The translations under genes were made by a program, and so were the position numbers. A stretch of DNA of 64,000 nucleotides from Fragilariopsis cylindrus CCMP1102. Lineage: Eukaryota > Bacillariophyta > Bacillariophyceae > Bacillariales > Bacillariaceae. The notes beneath the pieces are model-generated. The model worked only from the letters and a program-made list of their open reading frames with translations, ran no database searches and had not been told where the DNA came from. The DNA lies in the NCBI GenBank assembly GCA_900095095.1, contig FMBT01000524.1, positions 1 to 64,000 of the forward strand, given 5' to 3'. Shown in pieces: positions 41,719-52,298 of the stretch (positions are counted from its first letter, which is position 1; every line of letters starts with the position of its first letter).

Positions 41719-43520
41719 TCACATTATATTATTATCACTAGGTATTGCATCAAACTTGGCTGATATATCCTCTTCATCTAAAATATTTCTACCAACTACT
41801 TTTTTCTTTGTCATGTATACACTTTTGTTCAATGCAGAAGGATCCAATAGAGCACTAACGCATACCTGTGCAACTTCTGCTCGTGAGACTGGTACAATAT
41901 CAGCATCGGTATTTGACTTAACTAAATCGATAGTGCTAGCCTCCGAGGTAGATAGTTCATTAAATCCTGCAACTCGAATAATAGTGTAAGAAAGACCAGA
42001 TTTGGTAAGAATTTCTTCCCCACGATATTTAAAGTATGTTTCTTCGGGTGATCGTTCTAACCGAGATGTTTGTTGCAATTCATTTTCATTGAACAATGAA
42101 GTTGTTGTGGCAATCAAATTGTTGCTCTTTTTTCTATCACTACCATCACCTTTTTTTCTTTTCTTCTTCTTCTTGTTTTCGATTTTGACAGTAGCTGCCT
42201 CATCGTCCGTCAAGAGAAGTCGACGTTGGTGATCAACCATACCGTCACGGATAATAGGTGGTATTCGGGCATCACTCAGGTATATAAACTCTGGATCCGG
42301 TTGAGCTCGGTAGACCTTGATGTATGATAGTGCTAGATAAAAACTCTGGAAGTTTGCCCCACTGTTGTTGTTGCTGTTGCTGCTGTCACCACGCATACGT
42401 TGTTGTAGTTGTTTCGTAATTCGATTATTATCGACTTCCATATTACTCGATGAACGAAATCTAAAACCAAAATAACGAACGTCAATACCTGTAAAGGGTT
42501 GAACCATGTAGATGTCGTCGTCATCGTCATTTTCATTTTCGTCGTTGTTACTGCTACTAGCGTCATCGTGGTTGTTGTTATCTCCTGTATTATGGATTTT
42601 GATATTATTTGAGTTGGAATATTTTTGTCTCTGTATGGGTTTAAAATTTTCGAATGCCAATCGTACCGTCTTAAACCGATTATGTGATTTATTTTCTGCC
42701 GTTGGTCGTTTACTGTCGGTACCAAATTCATACACATATTCGATCCCATCTGTTTCGTACGAACCGGTCCGTGCAAATACTTCGTAATTATTCCCGTCGG
42801 ATACTAATCGTAAGATAAATCCAGCAAAGTTTGTCATATCGATACCTAAATTAGGATCTTCTCGTGCACGAAGACGGCTACTAATAATTGCAGCTTCCCC
42901 ACCACTTCCAAGATTTGCAATGGTTGCTTTCGGGACTTTCCCAACAAATACACCGTTAAAAAATTTGTTACGTAACCACTGCACTTGAGTCTTAACAATA
43001 GTATTTTTTGCTGCGTTTCGAGATTCCAACATTAGACCGTAGTTATCATTCTCATTATCTTCATCATCATCGTAATCGTAGTCCTCGCCGTACTTGTTGT
43101 CACTGTAATCGATGACGGCATCGTAGTCATCATCTTCGTAGTCATCATCATAATAGTACGGATCATTAGATTTTTTTCTTTTTCCGAAACTCAAATTGTC
43201 GTTATCGTTGTTATTATTACCACTATTATTATCACTATTGTTATCGCCATAATCATCATCATCATCATCATCGTCATCGTCATCGTCATCAAGAAGTATA
43301 GTAAATAAATTAAAATCATCTTTCTTTTCAGAAAATTTAAACAAACTACGTTTTGCTGCCTGTGATGTGCCATAATCCGTAACACGAACATTCTGATACG
43401 CGGATACTAAATTTTTCATCCCAATATAATCCACCTGTTCCGCCAATTGTGCCCTAACTTCTAAAATATTAGATAATTGTTCCCAGTCCATATTATCATC
43501 ATTATCAGGGGATGATACTG

Positions 43521-43562
<42 letters not shown>

Positions 43563-45246
43563 ATGTTTCGTTGGATTCTTGTTTTGCCTTAGTCTTTGTT
43601 GGTGTTGTTTTATGTTGTTCTTCTTCTTCTTCTTCTTCTTCTGTTAATAATTGCAATGACGACTGCGATATATTCATATTAATGTTCATATTACTAGTAC
43701 TATGTTCCTGAAGGAATGATTGAAATTTCGTTTGAAAATTCGATTCATCGGATCGTGGTGAACCAGCCACATAAATAATTTTATCCACATCCGTTAAGGC
43801 ATATTCTAAACTTTCAATATTATTTAAATCACCTTGACAATAACTCACACCCGTACCTAATAAATTTAATGTTTGTGAATACAAATCACGCACTAATACA
43901 CGGATACGGAATTTATGATTACTATTATTATTATCTTTCCGTTGTGATTCTAATAATAAACGCCGAACCACCAATCGACCAACCTCACCTGTTGCACCAA
44001 TCACTAATACTTCTGGTATATAGGTGTTCGTATCAAATTCCTCCGATGCTGCAGCATAATCACGTAGTAATCGATTCGCATTTGTTGATGTTGATGATGA
44101 TGACGTTGTTCGACCATCATCACCGAATAAGGATGATAATGATTTAAAATTACCGATACCACCCACCCCACCACGACTACCAGTACTACGTGTAGTACTA
44201 CTTGTACTACCATCATCCACATCTAATAATCGATCATCCAGAAAGTATTTTTGTTTTGTTTCTTTTGGTAATTGTAATCCTCGACCGAGTGTTGTTAGAG
44301 TACCAAGTGTATCACGAAAGCTTTTACCAGCTTGAAATGGATTCACCATAAATGGATTATTGTTCTTTTTGTTGTTGTTGTTGTTGTTAATATTATTATT
44401 ATCTTTGTTATTGGTGGTACTACTTTTGTTGCTGTTCCTCCCGTCGTCTTTACCATCTTGTTGTTGGTTTTTATTACTAGTAGCTTTTATTTGTTGCATA
44501 ATTTCTCGTTTCTTCTCTCCAGAAGGATCTACTGATGCTTTCTTCTTTTTTGGATTATTATTATTCTTTCTGTTCCTATTGTTCGTTTTAGTTTTAGTTT
44601 TAGTTTTCGATGTTGTGGTTGATTTCTTTTTCCTATAGTTCCCACTCCCACTATTACCATTACCATTACCACTATTATTAACCTTATTGTACTTTCTATT
44701 GCTGTTGATTTTTGAAGATGGTAACGATGACGACGACGACAATTTTTCTTTGTTCTTGTCGTTGTTGTTGTTTTTCTGATTGCCATTTTGTCCGCCTCCT
44801 CCTTCTCCTCCTCCTGAAGAAGAAGAATCAACAGCGGTCAATATCGTTGCTGATTTTATCCTACTTATTTCTCCTCCTCCTCCTCTTCCTCCTCGTATTA
44901 TTCTATCACTATCCCATCGACGATGAGAATAGTTATAATTCTTATTATTTCTTGTTATTGTTACTGTCGGATGATGCGTTCTTATTCTTATTCTTGTTGT
45001 TGGATTTGGAGTTGTTGTAGGAGTGACGACGATGAAAGCAGTTGATACTGACCGGGACAATATATAATTTCCCATCAGAACCATTATCGTCACGACGCCT
45101 GATCGCATGCGTTGTCTTTTTCTACGTCGTGAATTAAATTTATAAAAACAGCAGACGACGGGACGATCGTCGTCGTTATTAGTATTGTTATTGTTATTGT
45201 TATTGTTATTGTTATTGTTGCTGCTGCCTCTCATGATTATCGTCAT
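41719..45246 (-). CDS. HCF173: HCF173-like plastid protein: NAD(P)-binding SDR fold with inserted CIA30 domain
   Basis: The frame encodes 1175 residues. A better start may be Met47 (45108), which begins a clean signal peptide (MRSGVVTIMVLMGNYILSRS) ending SVSTA-FIVV, the Phe-at-cleavage motif of diatom plastid presequences. The NmrA-like Rossmann half starts EVLVIGATGEVGRLVVRRLL (about 408). A CIA30-like domain follows (FFNGVFVGKVP at about 760 to YIKVYRAQPDPEF at about 985), then the remaining SDR half (LTKSGLSYTIIRVAGF, about 1080). This split arrangement is that of HCF173, needed in plants for translation/stability of psbA mRNA for photosystem II. The plant protein is roughly half as long; the excess is Asn, Ser, Ala and Asp runs. 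A single long exon. Orthology is likely but the diatom role is inferred. Confidence 0.8.
43519..43562 (-). repeat. GCT/GCA tract encoding polyalanine
   Basis: A near-pure CTG/GCT run gives about 14 consecutive Ala codons in the HCF173-like gene, next to a GAA run (about 43618-43640) giving poly-Glu. Confidence 0.85.
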
Positions 45247-46347
45247 GCCACACCGACAACTCTTCCAACTTTTCCACTCTTGATACTAAATCCTTTTGCT
45301 ATGTTGGTGTCACTTGGGCTGTCGCTGGGGAGTACTATTGTTTCTTTTGTTAGAATATCTTCTTGTAAACGTGTATGATACCTTACTCTACAGTAGACCT
45401 CTTTATATTCTTGCTTGTTGCTTGGTGCTTGTGTTTCATTGAAGTGAATGTGTTGAAAATTCAAACAAAGATTCTTGAAGAGATGACATGTTGAATGTTC
45501 ATGTACACAGACACGAGTCAGTCAGTCACTATTAAGTGAAAAACTACAGTACTGTACAGCACGATGCGACAAGTCCCGCGAGAACTCTCCTTTGTTTGCT
45601 TCACTTTTGCTTCACGGTTCTCCAAGGCAAATGATTCTTATTGGTGTCCGACAAAAATAAATGTCGTTCACAGAGCACGCACCGAGTAACACACATGATA
45701 TTGAATCGAGATACTACTTCCTCCAGCGAACGCAAACTTAGCTTGTAAATTTTAGCGACAACTTTCACACATTAAAAGTACGGAGATTGAGTATAATTCG
45801 AGTCGTCGAATGATCCAAAAAAATCTTCTCTAAAAAGACGTATATTTGGCCGTCAAAGTTGTCTCATAAAACCTCACACTAAGTTTGCGTTCGCTGGAGA
45901 AAGTACCAATGATGAGAACAACAAGTTGTATGAAAGATCAAAAACAATAACAAACAACAACAACTCCAAATTTTCACGACGACAAGCGATTGATTCTATT
46001 CTATTATATTATATTGATACAATATCCATTCAGTTATTATAATCAGTACACGTAGCAAATTTACATAGGGTAGATCATTAGTCTGCTTACAACCTTCCTT
46101 CTCGTCGACAAGAGAAACGCCTTAATTGAGGACAGGGAAGAAAAAAAAAGTCGAACGAACGAACGAACGTCATTTATTTTCTTCAATTCATCAGCACCAG
46201 AATAAAAAAATCGACTGATTCATTCATTCGACACCAAACTTTCTCTCTCTCCGTTATAAAACCAAGAATATTAAAATTAACTACATTCCTCGATCTATCT
46301 TCACAATCGTACACAATACAATACAAATTGTATTATAAAGAACTACT
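45247..46347. other. Divergent intergenic region between HCF173-like and sulfotransferase genes
   Basis: It holds a MITE (next entry), and an overlapping TACAGTACTGTA pair at 45545-45556, 300 bp before the minus-strand ATG. A (CGAA)n run is near 46154-46168. The frame at 45243-45464 (-) has no features. Confidence 0.55.
45717..45903. mobile_element. Stowaway-like MITE, second subfamily
   Basis: This 187-bp element has TA duplications at 45715-45716 and 45904-45905. Its 25-bp TIRs start CTTCCTCCAGCGAACGCAAA and differ at one position between ends. They share only the first eight bases with the other two MITEs, so this is a different subfamily. Near-identical TIRs suggest a fairly recent insertion. 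Confidence 0.87.
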
Positions 46348-47826
46348 ATGATACCCCGACGAAGAAATCCTGTCGTCGTCGCAGGAGCATCGTCGACGAC
46401 GACATCATCGTCGTCATTGCCATTATCAAATGAGCAGCACGACTCTAATATACTGCACGATGACAATGGTGACCATAAAGCTTCAACGATAGGACCAACT
46501 GTCGGTATAACCAACGGCAATGACAATGACAATAGTAACAACAGTAACAACAATGACGATTCTTCATCTAATGATTTAGCAACTGGAGGAGGAGGAAGTA
46601 GTAGTAGTAGTGGAGGAGGAGGAGAATCGTCCTCCTCCAACAACAAGAACGGTCGATCTTTCTCTAAAAAGAATGGTCGTTTAATATTACTAATTATAAT
46701 AATGGGTTTCGCTTCCTACTATATGAGTGTGAAAGAACGGAAGGTATTAGATGAGGCACATTATGAAGATGCACGAAAACAATATTTTAAAAATACTTTA
46801 AATCATCATGAACGATATTCAACCACCTATCAGTATCATCGTCCGACTGGTCCATCCGGACAATTCGTCTTACAACCATTGAATGAATTCCTTCCACATA
46901 TTGCCTGGTTAATGAGTTTTCCTAATTCTGGTACCTCCTATACGATGACCATGGTGGCACGATCGTCGAATAAATCCCATGCGACAAATTATGGTGATGA
47001 AGTCACACCGGTGGATGAACCAAATTCTTTATCCATTTATCCACGTCGTCCCGAAGGACCCTTTTGGCCGGGTATGTCGGGTAAATTACATACACCACGT
47101 GATTTACCCGACAAGTATGTGATTACCAAAACACATTGTGGTTCGCGGTGTGTCGATTGTGGTCCAGACGAATATATCGAAACACCCCTCCAATTTTTGA
47201 AAAGATGTGCCTTAGGTCATGCACGATTAACTCCCGCCAAGCAACGTCGGAAGTATGGTGTCGAATATCCACCCGAACGTGTGTATAAGGCCATACATTT
47301 ATATCGAAATCCCTTTCATAATATCATTGCACGATATCATTTAGAACATCGTCATAAGGGATATAAAAATAATACAATATGGTTGACGGAACATTCGAAT
47401 GATGCGAAGGGATTGCATCAATGGTGTCAGGATCTGGGTTCAACCTATCAAAAACAAGATATGAAATTTTATGGTTCGAAAGAGAAAATACCAAAAGCAC
47501 CCTGTCATGGTGAATTTTATAAATGGATCCAATGGCATAATTTAGTCTATGAAGGTATTGATATCATTATTGATGCACATCATGATGTACCAGTCCATAC
47601 AGTATTTTATGAAGATTATACCACCAAAGTAAATGAAACTGCTTTAGATATCTTAAACTTTCTCGAGTTGAAACAGGTATCACCATTTCGTGAATTTACT
47701 GCCCGTAGTGATTATGATGGATACTTTACATCGAAGGAAATTAAACAAATTACATCCTTAATACAATCCATTGCTAACAATAGAACATGGATTGATATAC
47801 AACATTATTTTGTGAATCCTAAATAA
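46348..47826 (+). CDS. Type II membrane sulfotransferase
   Basis: The 492-residue protein has a Ser/Asn/Gly-rich cytosolic tail of about 108 residues, one membrane helix (LILLIIIMGFASYYMSV) and a lumenal catalytic domain. The 5'-phosphosulfate loop for PAPS is SFPNSGTSYTM (about 190). The 3'-phosphate block is HLYRNPFHNIIARYHLE (about 316), with its conserved Arg. A CGSRCVDCG Cys cluster lies between. Type II topology points to the Golgi, where such enzymes sulfate polysaccharides or glycoproteins. Diatoms make sulfated mucilage, but the acceptor here is unknown. Single exon, start at the first ATG. Confidence 0.85.
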   Translation: MIPRRRNPVVVAGASSTTTSSSSLPLSNEQHDSNILHDDNGDHKASTIGPTVGITNGNDNDNSNNSNNNDDSSSNDLATGGGGSSSSSGGGGESSSSNNKNGRSFSKKNGRLILLIIIMGFASYYMSVKERKVLDEAHYEDARKQYFKNTLNHHERYSTTYQYHRPTGPSGQFVLQPLNEFLPHIAWLMSFPNSGTSYTMTMVARSSNKSHATNYGDEVTPVDEPNSLSIYPRRPEGPFWPGMSGKLHTPRDLPDKYVITKTHCGSRCVDCGPDEYIETPLQFLKRCALGHARLTPAKQRRKYGVEYPPERVYKAIHLYRNPFHNIIARYHLEHRHKGYKNNTIWLTEHSNDAKGLHQWCQDLGSTYQKQDMKFYGSKEKIPKAPCHGEFYKWIQWHNLVYEGIDIIIDAHHDVPVHTVFYEDYTTKVNETALDILNFLELKQVSPFREFTARSDYDGYFTSKEIKQITSLIQSIANNRTWIDIQHYFVNPK

Positions 47827-48300
47827 TAATAATACTATTGTTTCTATTATTTTTGGTGGATGATGAGAGGAATAATAAAAATATTTAGATCAAATCCAAA
47901 AAATTGAAAGTAAGGTAAAAGATCTTTTATGTGATGAAAACCCTAATCATTGTAGTTCTACTGCTACTGCTACTAGGTCCTACTGCTACTACTGCATTAT
48001 CTGATAAATTGTAGAAAAGAACAGGACCGGACTGGATATACATGCATAGACGTTGTGCAAAACGTTATATAGAATTAAAAAGCAGCGCACATAAAAATAA
48101 ATAGAAGAAGAAAATGATGGTGACGAGGCAAGCATCACATATGAACACACGATTATAATTTAATGTTTAGAAGTGAGAGTGAGAGAGAGACCGAAGCATA
48201 AAATAGAAAATCTATTACTATTACTGTATTTAATCTTATAGAAAAACTATGGAAGAATTGTATAGTGTAGTATATCGTATCCCAATTTCCCCCCCCCCAA
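47827..48300. other. Intergenic between convergent genes
   Basis: This is the shared 3' region of the sulfotransferase and the pseudouridine synthase, with a CTACTG-type short repeat near 47958-47993 and a poly-C run ending just before the stop at 48301. Nothing else seen. Confidence 0.6.
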
Positions 48301-50262
48301 TTAGTCCAAGCGTTCATCGTTGACCCATTTATCCTCATTCACATATCCCGTGGTCGCCCATTCCGGAGGCGGAGCTACAAAACATGGCAAGTTCTTAATT
48401 GTATTGAATTTATACCTCCATGAATGTAACCATATAGGTTGACTTATACACGGTCCCATCACATTGTTGTTATTTTTGTTGTCGTGGTCGTTGCTGCTGC
48501 AACTAGTACTACTACTACTACTTGCTGGTGTTGATAGTAATTTTTGAACATAAACACAATGTTCACAATCATTCACAAATCGTTTTTTATATAATTCTAT
48601 TACCTCTTTTGATGGATTAGGTAAACCAAATGCGGATGTGTTATTACTACTACAAATGGCTGCATCGTACGTACTACTTTTATTATTCTTGGTATTGGTA
48701 TTATTATATTTCCTATCATTCACAATAGGTAAACCAATGAATTGTAAATGTTTCCGTAATTGATGTTTTCGACCAGTATGTGGTCGGATAGCAATTATAC
48801 ATGATCCATCATTGCAGTATGATAATACTTTTAATATAGTTGTAGAAGATTCTTTGAATTTATTAGTGTTGGTGTTGTTGTTGGTCTTATCTCTGGTAGG
48901 CTTCTCGTCGTTCTTATTAGTATTGCAAGAAGAAGAAGTAGAAGTAGGAGTAATAGCACATCCAGTTGATTTATCAAATCCAAGTGGTACATTTATATGA
49001 ATCGGTAATAATTTATTATTAAGAATCATTTCTGCCTCCTTTTTATTATTTACACATACTATACTATTTGGTGTTGTACTACTTGTTGTACTACTATTAC
49101 TTGTTGTACCTACACTGCAACTCATATTATTACCATCGGTATTACGTGTACAAAATCTATCTTTCTGAATTTGTATCCGTGCAAGATATGTTTTAGTAAC
49201 TTGTTTGAAATATATACGTTGTGATAAGTGTTTCGTAGCCCTATTTGTTTTACCACAACATACTAAACCAGAAACAACATTATCAATTCGATGTGCTGGC
49301 ATTATCATAATTGGTGGTGGTGGTATTATTACTGTCTTCTCTTCATCCATATTCGTGTTCGTGTTCGTGGTTTTCATTGTTAGCATAATTCCTGGTAATG
49401 AATTCAATACACGATTACCATCCGGATTTGATAAACAATCAATACCACCTGGTTTATTTACAATAATAAAATTTGAATCTTCATATACAGTGGTTGGTTT
49501 TGTATCATACAATATAGATTGTTCATGAAAATGATATCTTCCAAATAATATATCACCATCTTGTATTATGTAGTCTTCTTTCGCAGCAACAACAACAAAA
49601 ATAGTACGACTTGCACTTGCACTTGCACTTGCACTTGTACTTGTACTTGTAATTGTAAGTGCACTTGCACTTGCACTTGTAGTAACAGTAAGCCGACCAG
49701 CTACAAGTTCCTTTGGCCACCAATCAATTAATGTTTTATTCTTTACGATACTACTGCGTGCTGTGCTCGTTTTCGTACAGTTGCTGTTGGTATCATTATC
49801 ATTATCATTATCGTTGATTGTCTTCGACGGCGTGTCAGTATTAGTTTCAGTATCAGTATCAGTATCAGTATCAGTATTAGTTGTGTCAGTATTATTATTA
49901 CGACGTCCAGCAAGTCCTAATACATCACCAAGTTTTTTTCCTTTTGCCAAGTTACCAATTAATAATTTTTGTTCTATATAATATGGACTAATATGACGGA
50001 TTGTAGTCCTACTACAACTTTTATCATTACTTGTATCATTATTATTTGTATTAGAAATAGTTTCATACAAAACTTGTATACTATTATTATTATTATATGT
50101 TTGTTGATTTGATGCGACTATTGACGCTGCTGTTAACGCTGCTGTTGACGCTGCTGTTGACGCTGCTGTTGACGCTACTGTTGATGTTGATGTTGCTAGG
50201 CAAATACCCAATTGCGGTGGTAACTTTAATGACTGAGACTGAAACTGGAACAACTCCATCAT
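48301..50262 (-). CDS. RluA-family RNA pseudouridine synthase
   Basis: The 653-residue protein carries the RluA catalytic sequence PAHRIDNVVSGLVCCGK (about 322), with the catalytic Asp in RID and the earlier substrate block IIVNKPGGIDCLSNPDGN. The C-terminal GRKHQLRKHLQFIGLPIVND (about 500) is the family's second landmark. It converts uridine to pseudouridine in rRNA, tRNA or mRNA. The N terminus (about 230 residues) has repeated ASTAAS units, Thr/Asp runs and an S4-like GNLAKGKKLGDVLG. An internal Ser/Thr/Asn insert splits the catalytic domain. Target RNA and compartment cannot be told. A second Met lies one codon below the first. Single exon. Confidence 0.87.
   Translation of the reverse strand: MMELFQFQSQSLKLPPQLGICLATSTSTVASTAASTAASTAALTAASIVASNQQTYNNNNSIQVLYETISNTNNNDTSNDKSCSRTTIRHISPYYIEQKLLIGNLAKGKKLGDVLGLAGRRNNNTDTTNTDTDTDTDTETNTDTPSKTINDNDNDNDTNSNCTKTSTARSSIVKNKTLIDWWPKELVAGRLTVTTSASASALTITSTSTSASASASASRTIFVVVAAKEDYIIQDGDILFGRYHFHEQSILYDTKPTTVYEDSNFIIVNKPGGIDCLSNPDGNRVLNSLPGIMLTMKTTNTNTNMDEEKTVIIPPPPIMIMPAHRIDNVVSGLVCCGKTNRATKHLSQRIYFKQVTKTYLARIQIQKDRFCTRNTDGNNMSCSVGTTSNSSTTSSTTPNSIVCVNNKKEAEMILNNKLLPIHINVPLGFDKSTGCAITPTSTSSSCNTNKNDEKPTRDKTNNNTNTNKFKESSTTILKVLSYCNDGSCIIAIRPHTGRKHQLRKHLQFIGLPIVNDRKYNNTNTKNNKSSTYDAAICSSNNTSAFGLPNPSKEVIELYKKRFVNDCEHCVYVQKLLSTPASSSSSTSCSSNDHDNKNNNNVMGPCISQPIWLHSWRYKFNTIKNLPCFVAPPPEWATTGYVNEDKWVNDERLD
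49615..49680 (-). repeat. ACTTGC hexanucleotide array
   Basis: The array ACTTGC/ACTTGT with an ATTGTA break encodes alternating Ser/Ala and Ser/Thr residues in the pseudouridine synthase. A second in-gene array (about 50118-50180, GACGCTGCTGTT units of 12 bp) encodes the STAA repeats, and a third (ATCAGT, about 49843-49876) encodes Thr/Asp. Confidence 0.85.
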
Positions 50263-50930
50263 CGATGTTAATGTTGTTGGTTTTGATGTGATGATGATGA
50301 TGATGACAATGATGATGATAATGATGAAGATGGTGATGATGATTTTGTCATTTTGTCATTTTGTCATTTTGTGGTTGATTCATGGTGTGCCGTTTGTTGA
50401 TTTCATTGAGGGATTTCTCATGACGAGGGTTCGAGTTAATCCAGACAAAGTGTGACTCGCTCACTCGCGCTAGAAGAACGTGTGTTTTTTTAATCACGAA
50501 CGAAGATGAGAGAGATAGGGCGGGAGAGAGAGAGAGAGAGGGAGAGGGAGATACTACTTATTTCTAGTACCCATTATGTAGATTATAGCCTGGTCCTACA
50601 TAATATATAGTCTAGTATATCGTCCTTTTGGTCTATATCCCACACCTATCGATATCTAAGTTTGAGTGTTTTCTTGCAAGGTAATTTGTTTTAGCCCCCG
50701 ATTCTCTATTCATTGAAAGTAGATATAGAGGTTTTGCTTACTTACTCTTTGACCTTAGCAATAGGACATATTATACCTAGTATATAGCTAGAAGTTGTTA
50801 TTGGATAAATAATGTGAAATCTAGTATCTCATAATACCATATTTATATTTCCTAGTAGCTAGATGTTGCAATCCTAGTAGCTAGGTGTTGCAATCCTCTT
50901 CCAGCCCACCCTTCTTCTGTCGTGTCAGCG

Positions 50931-51064
50931 CGCGATGTGAATAAGACATGAAAATCGTACTGTCCGAAAAGACAAGAGTGAATACGCGATTTCATCGCGC
51001 AGTGAATAAAAACAACGAAAATCGTACTGTCCGACAAGACAAGAGTGGAATACGCCATTCATTC
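50931..51064 (+). repeat. Tandem duplication, about 65 bp twice
   Basis: Units 50931-50994 and 50996-51064 share GTGAATAA, GAAAATCGTACTGTCCGA, AAGACAAGAGTG and AATACGC. It ends about 410 bp before the small secreted protein gene. Confidence 0.85.
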
Positions 51065-51208
51065 ATCCGTGGTTTTAATTTAATTCGCGCCTTCTTTTAT
51101 GACGATGGTGGGAGTTAACAATGATTTAGAATAGCATATAAGCACGGGGAAGATAATGTCCGTTTGGGTGGGAGTGAACAACGGATTTTTGACAACGCGA
51201 TGGGAATT

Positions 51209-51279
51209 GAAAGATGACTCCAAGTTAAAAAAAACATCTAGTGAATTGTACTTTGCTAACGAATCAGGAGTCATCTTTC
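51209..51279. promoter_or_regulatory. Inverted repeat upstream of the small secreted protein
   Basis: Perfect 13-bp arms GAAAGATGACTCC (51209-51221) and GGAGTCATCTTTC (51267-51279) enclose 45 bases, 198 bp before the start codon. TGACTC/GAGTCA inside the arms resembles a bZIP (AP-1/GCN4-type) half-palindrome. The function is inferred. Confidence 0.5.
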
Positions 51280-51476
51280 GATTACGTGTAGGATCTGGTA
51301 CTTTGTCTACGAAGATGGAAGTGAAAAACATCTGAAAATGAGATGAAATATGAAAAATCATCAATTCGTTGTTTTTCACAACTTCATTTTATACTCTCAC
51401 AAAACTTAATTTGATACAAACTCAAACTCACATTCAAACTATTAACATCCATTCTAAATAATACCACTATCCAATC

Positions 51477-52073
51477 ATGCAATTCTCCACCATCGCCCTT
51501 CTCCTTGCTGCCCTCATCGCTCCTTCTGCTGCTGAGTATGTTTGCCACTCGGATGCATCCTTCAACTCTGATGTTGATACCATGCCCTCTGCTGCTGCTC
51601 AAAAATACCTTGGATCTGCTTTGGTTGATGCCTTTAACGAGGCATATGCAGGTGTTGATGGTGTTACTATGGACTATGATGACGTCGAAGAGTTTGAAAC
51701 TGATCCCAGTGTCAGTGCCGCTGTACTTCTTCGTGGAGGTGCCAACCTCGAACGTCGCAATCGTGGTCGTAGTGGCCGTCGTCGAAGCCGAAGCACAGGA
51801 GGGTACAACTGCAACTTGTGTAAGACGTATGATGATGATGCTACTGCATCACTTTCTGGTATTGACTTTGGTGTTGCATTATTATCTTCAAAGGAACATG
51901 GCGCATGGGAGAAATTGTTCTGTGCTAAGGGTAGTGCCAACGCTGAATTTACTTCCATGACTGATTGCAAGATTGATCTTAGTAACTGTCACGATGAGGA
52001 TGATGTCAGTGGCATTCCTAATGTCGATGGCATTCCATCTATTGTGGACCTTATTTTTTCAAAGAAGAACTAG
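51477..52073 (+). CDS. Small secreted protein of unknown function
   Basis: The 198-residue protein starts with a clear signal peptide (MQFSTIALLLAALIAPSAA, cleavage near EYVC). An acidic part with VDGVTMDYDDVEEFETDP follows, then a strongly basic stretch (RRNRGRSGRRRRSR-like, about 95-108) that could be a processing site, then a Cys-containing C-terminal region (NCNLCKTY, LFCAKG, DCKIDLSNC). No family recognised. Codons in the first half favour C-ending forms (ATC, GCC, CTC), unlike most genes in this window, suggesting high expression. The 5' region has a 13-bp inverted repeat. Single exon. Confidence 0.75.
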   Translation: MQFSTIALLLAALIAPSAAEYVCHSDASFNSDVDTMPSAAAQKYLGSALVDAFNEAYAGVDGVTMDYDDVEEFETDPSVSAAVLLRGGANLERRNRGRSGRRRSRSTGGYNCNLCKTYDDDATASLSGIDFGVALLSSKEHGAWEKLFCAKGSANAEFTSMTDCKIDLSNCHDEDDVSGIPNVDGIPSIVDLIFSKKN

Positions 52074-52298
52074 ACAAAACGCAGCCACACCACACATGCA
52101 TATATATATATATAAACAATCGAAGCACACAAGAACGAACGAACGACAGAAGAAGTAGTGGTGAATGGGTATAAGAATAAATAGTAAAATAATGCGATTG
52201 TTAAAAAGAAAAAGATCTATCTCCTCACTTCTTGTCAAAATCGCCGTAGTCATCGTACATGTCGACTTCCTCATTCAATTCCATTTCAAGTCGCTCAA

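Larger units (their letters stand above)
50263..51476. other. Intergenic with local duplications
   Basis: It has a TGATGA run near 50285-50340, ATTTTGTC repeats near 50342-50371 and a GA run near 50525-50550. A 22-bp tandem copy (CTAGTAGCTAG-TGTTGCAATC) lies at about 50851-50896. The 65-bp duplication and hairpin are listed separately. No gene seen. Confidence 0.55.
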
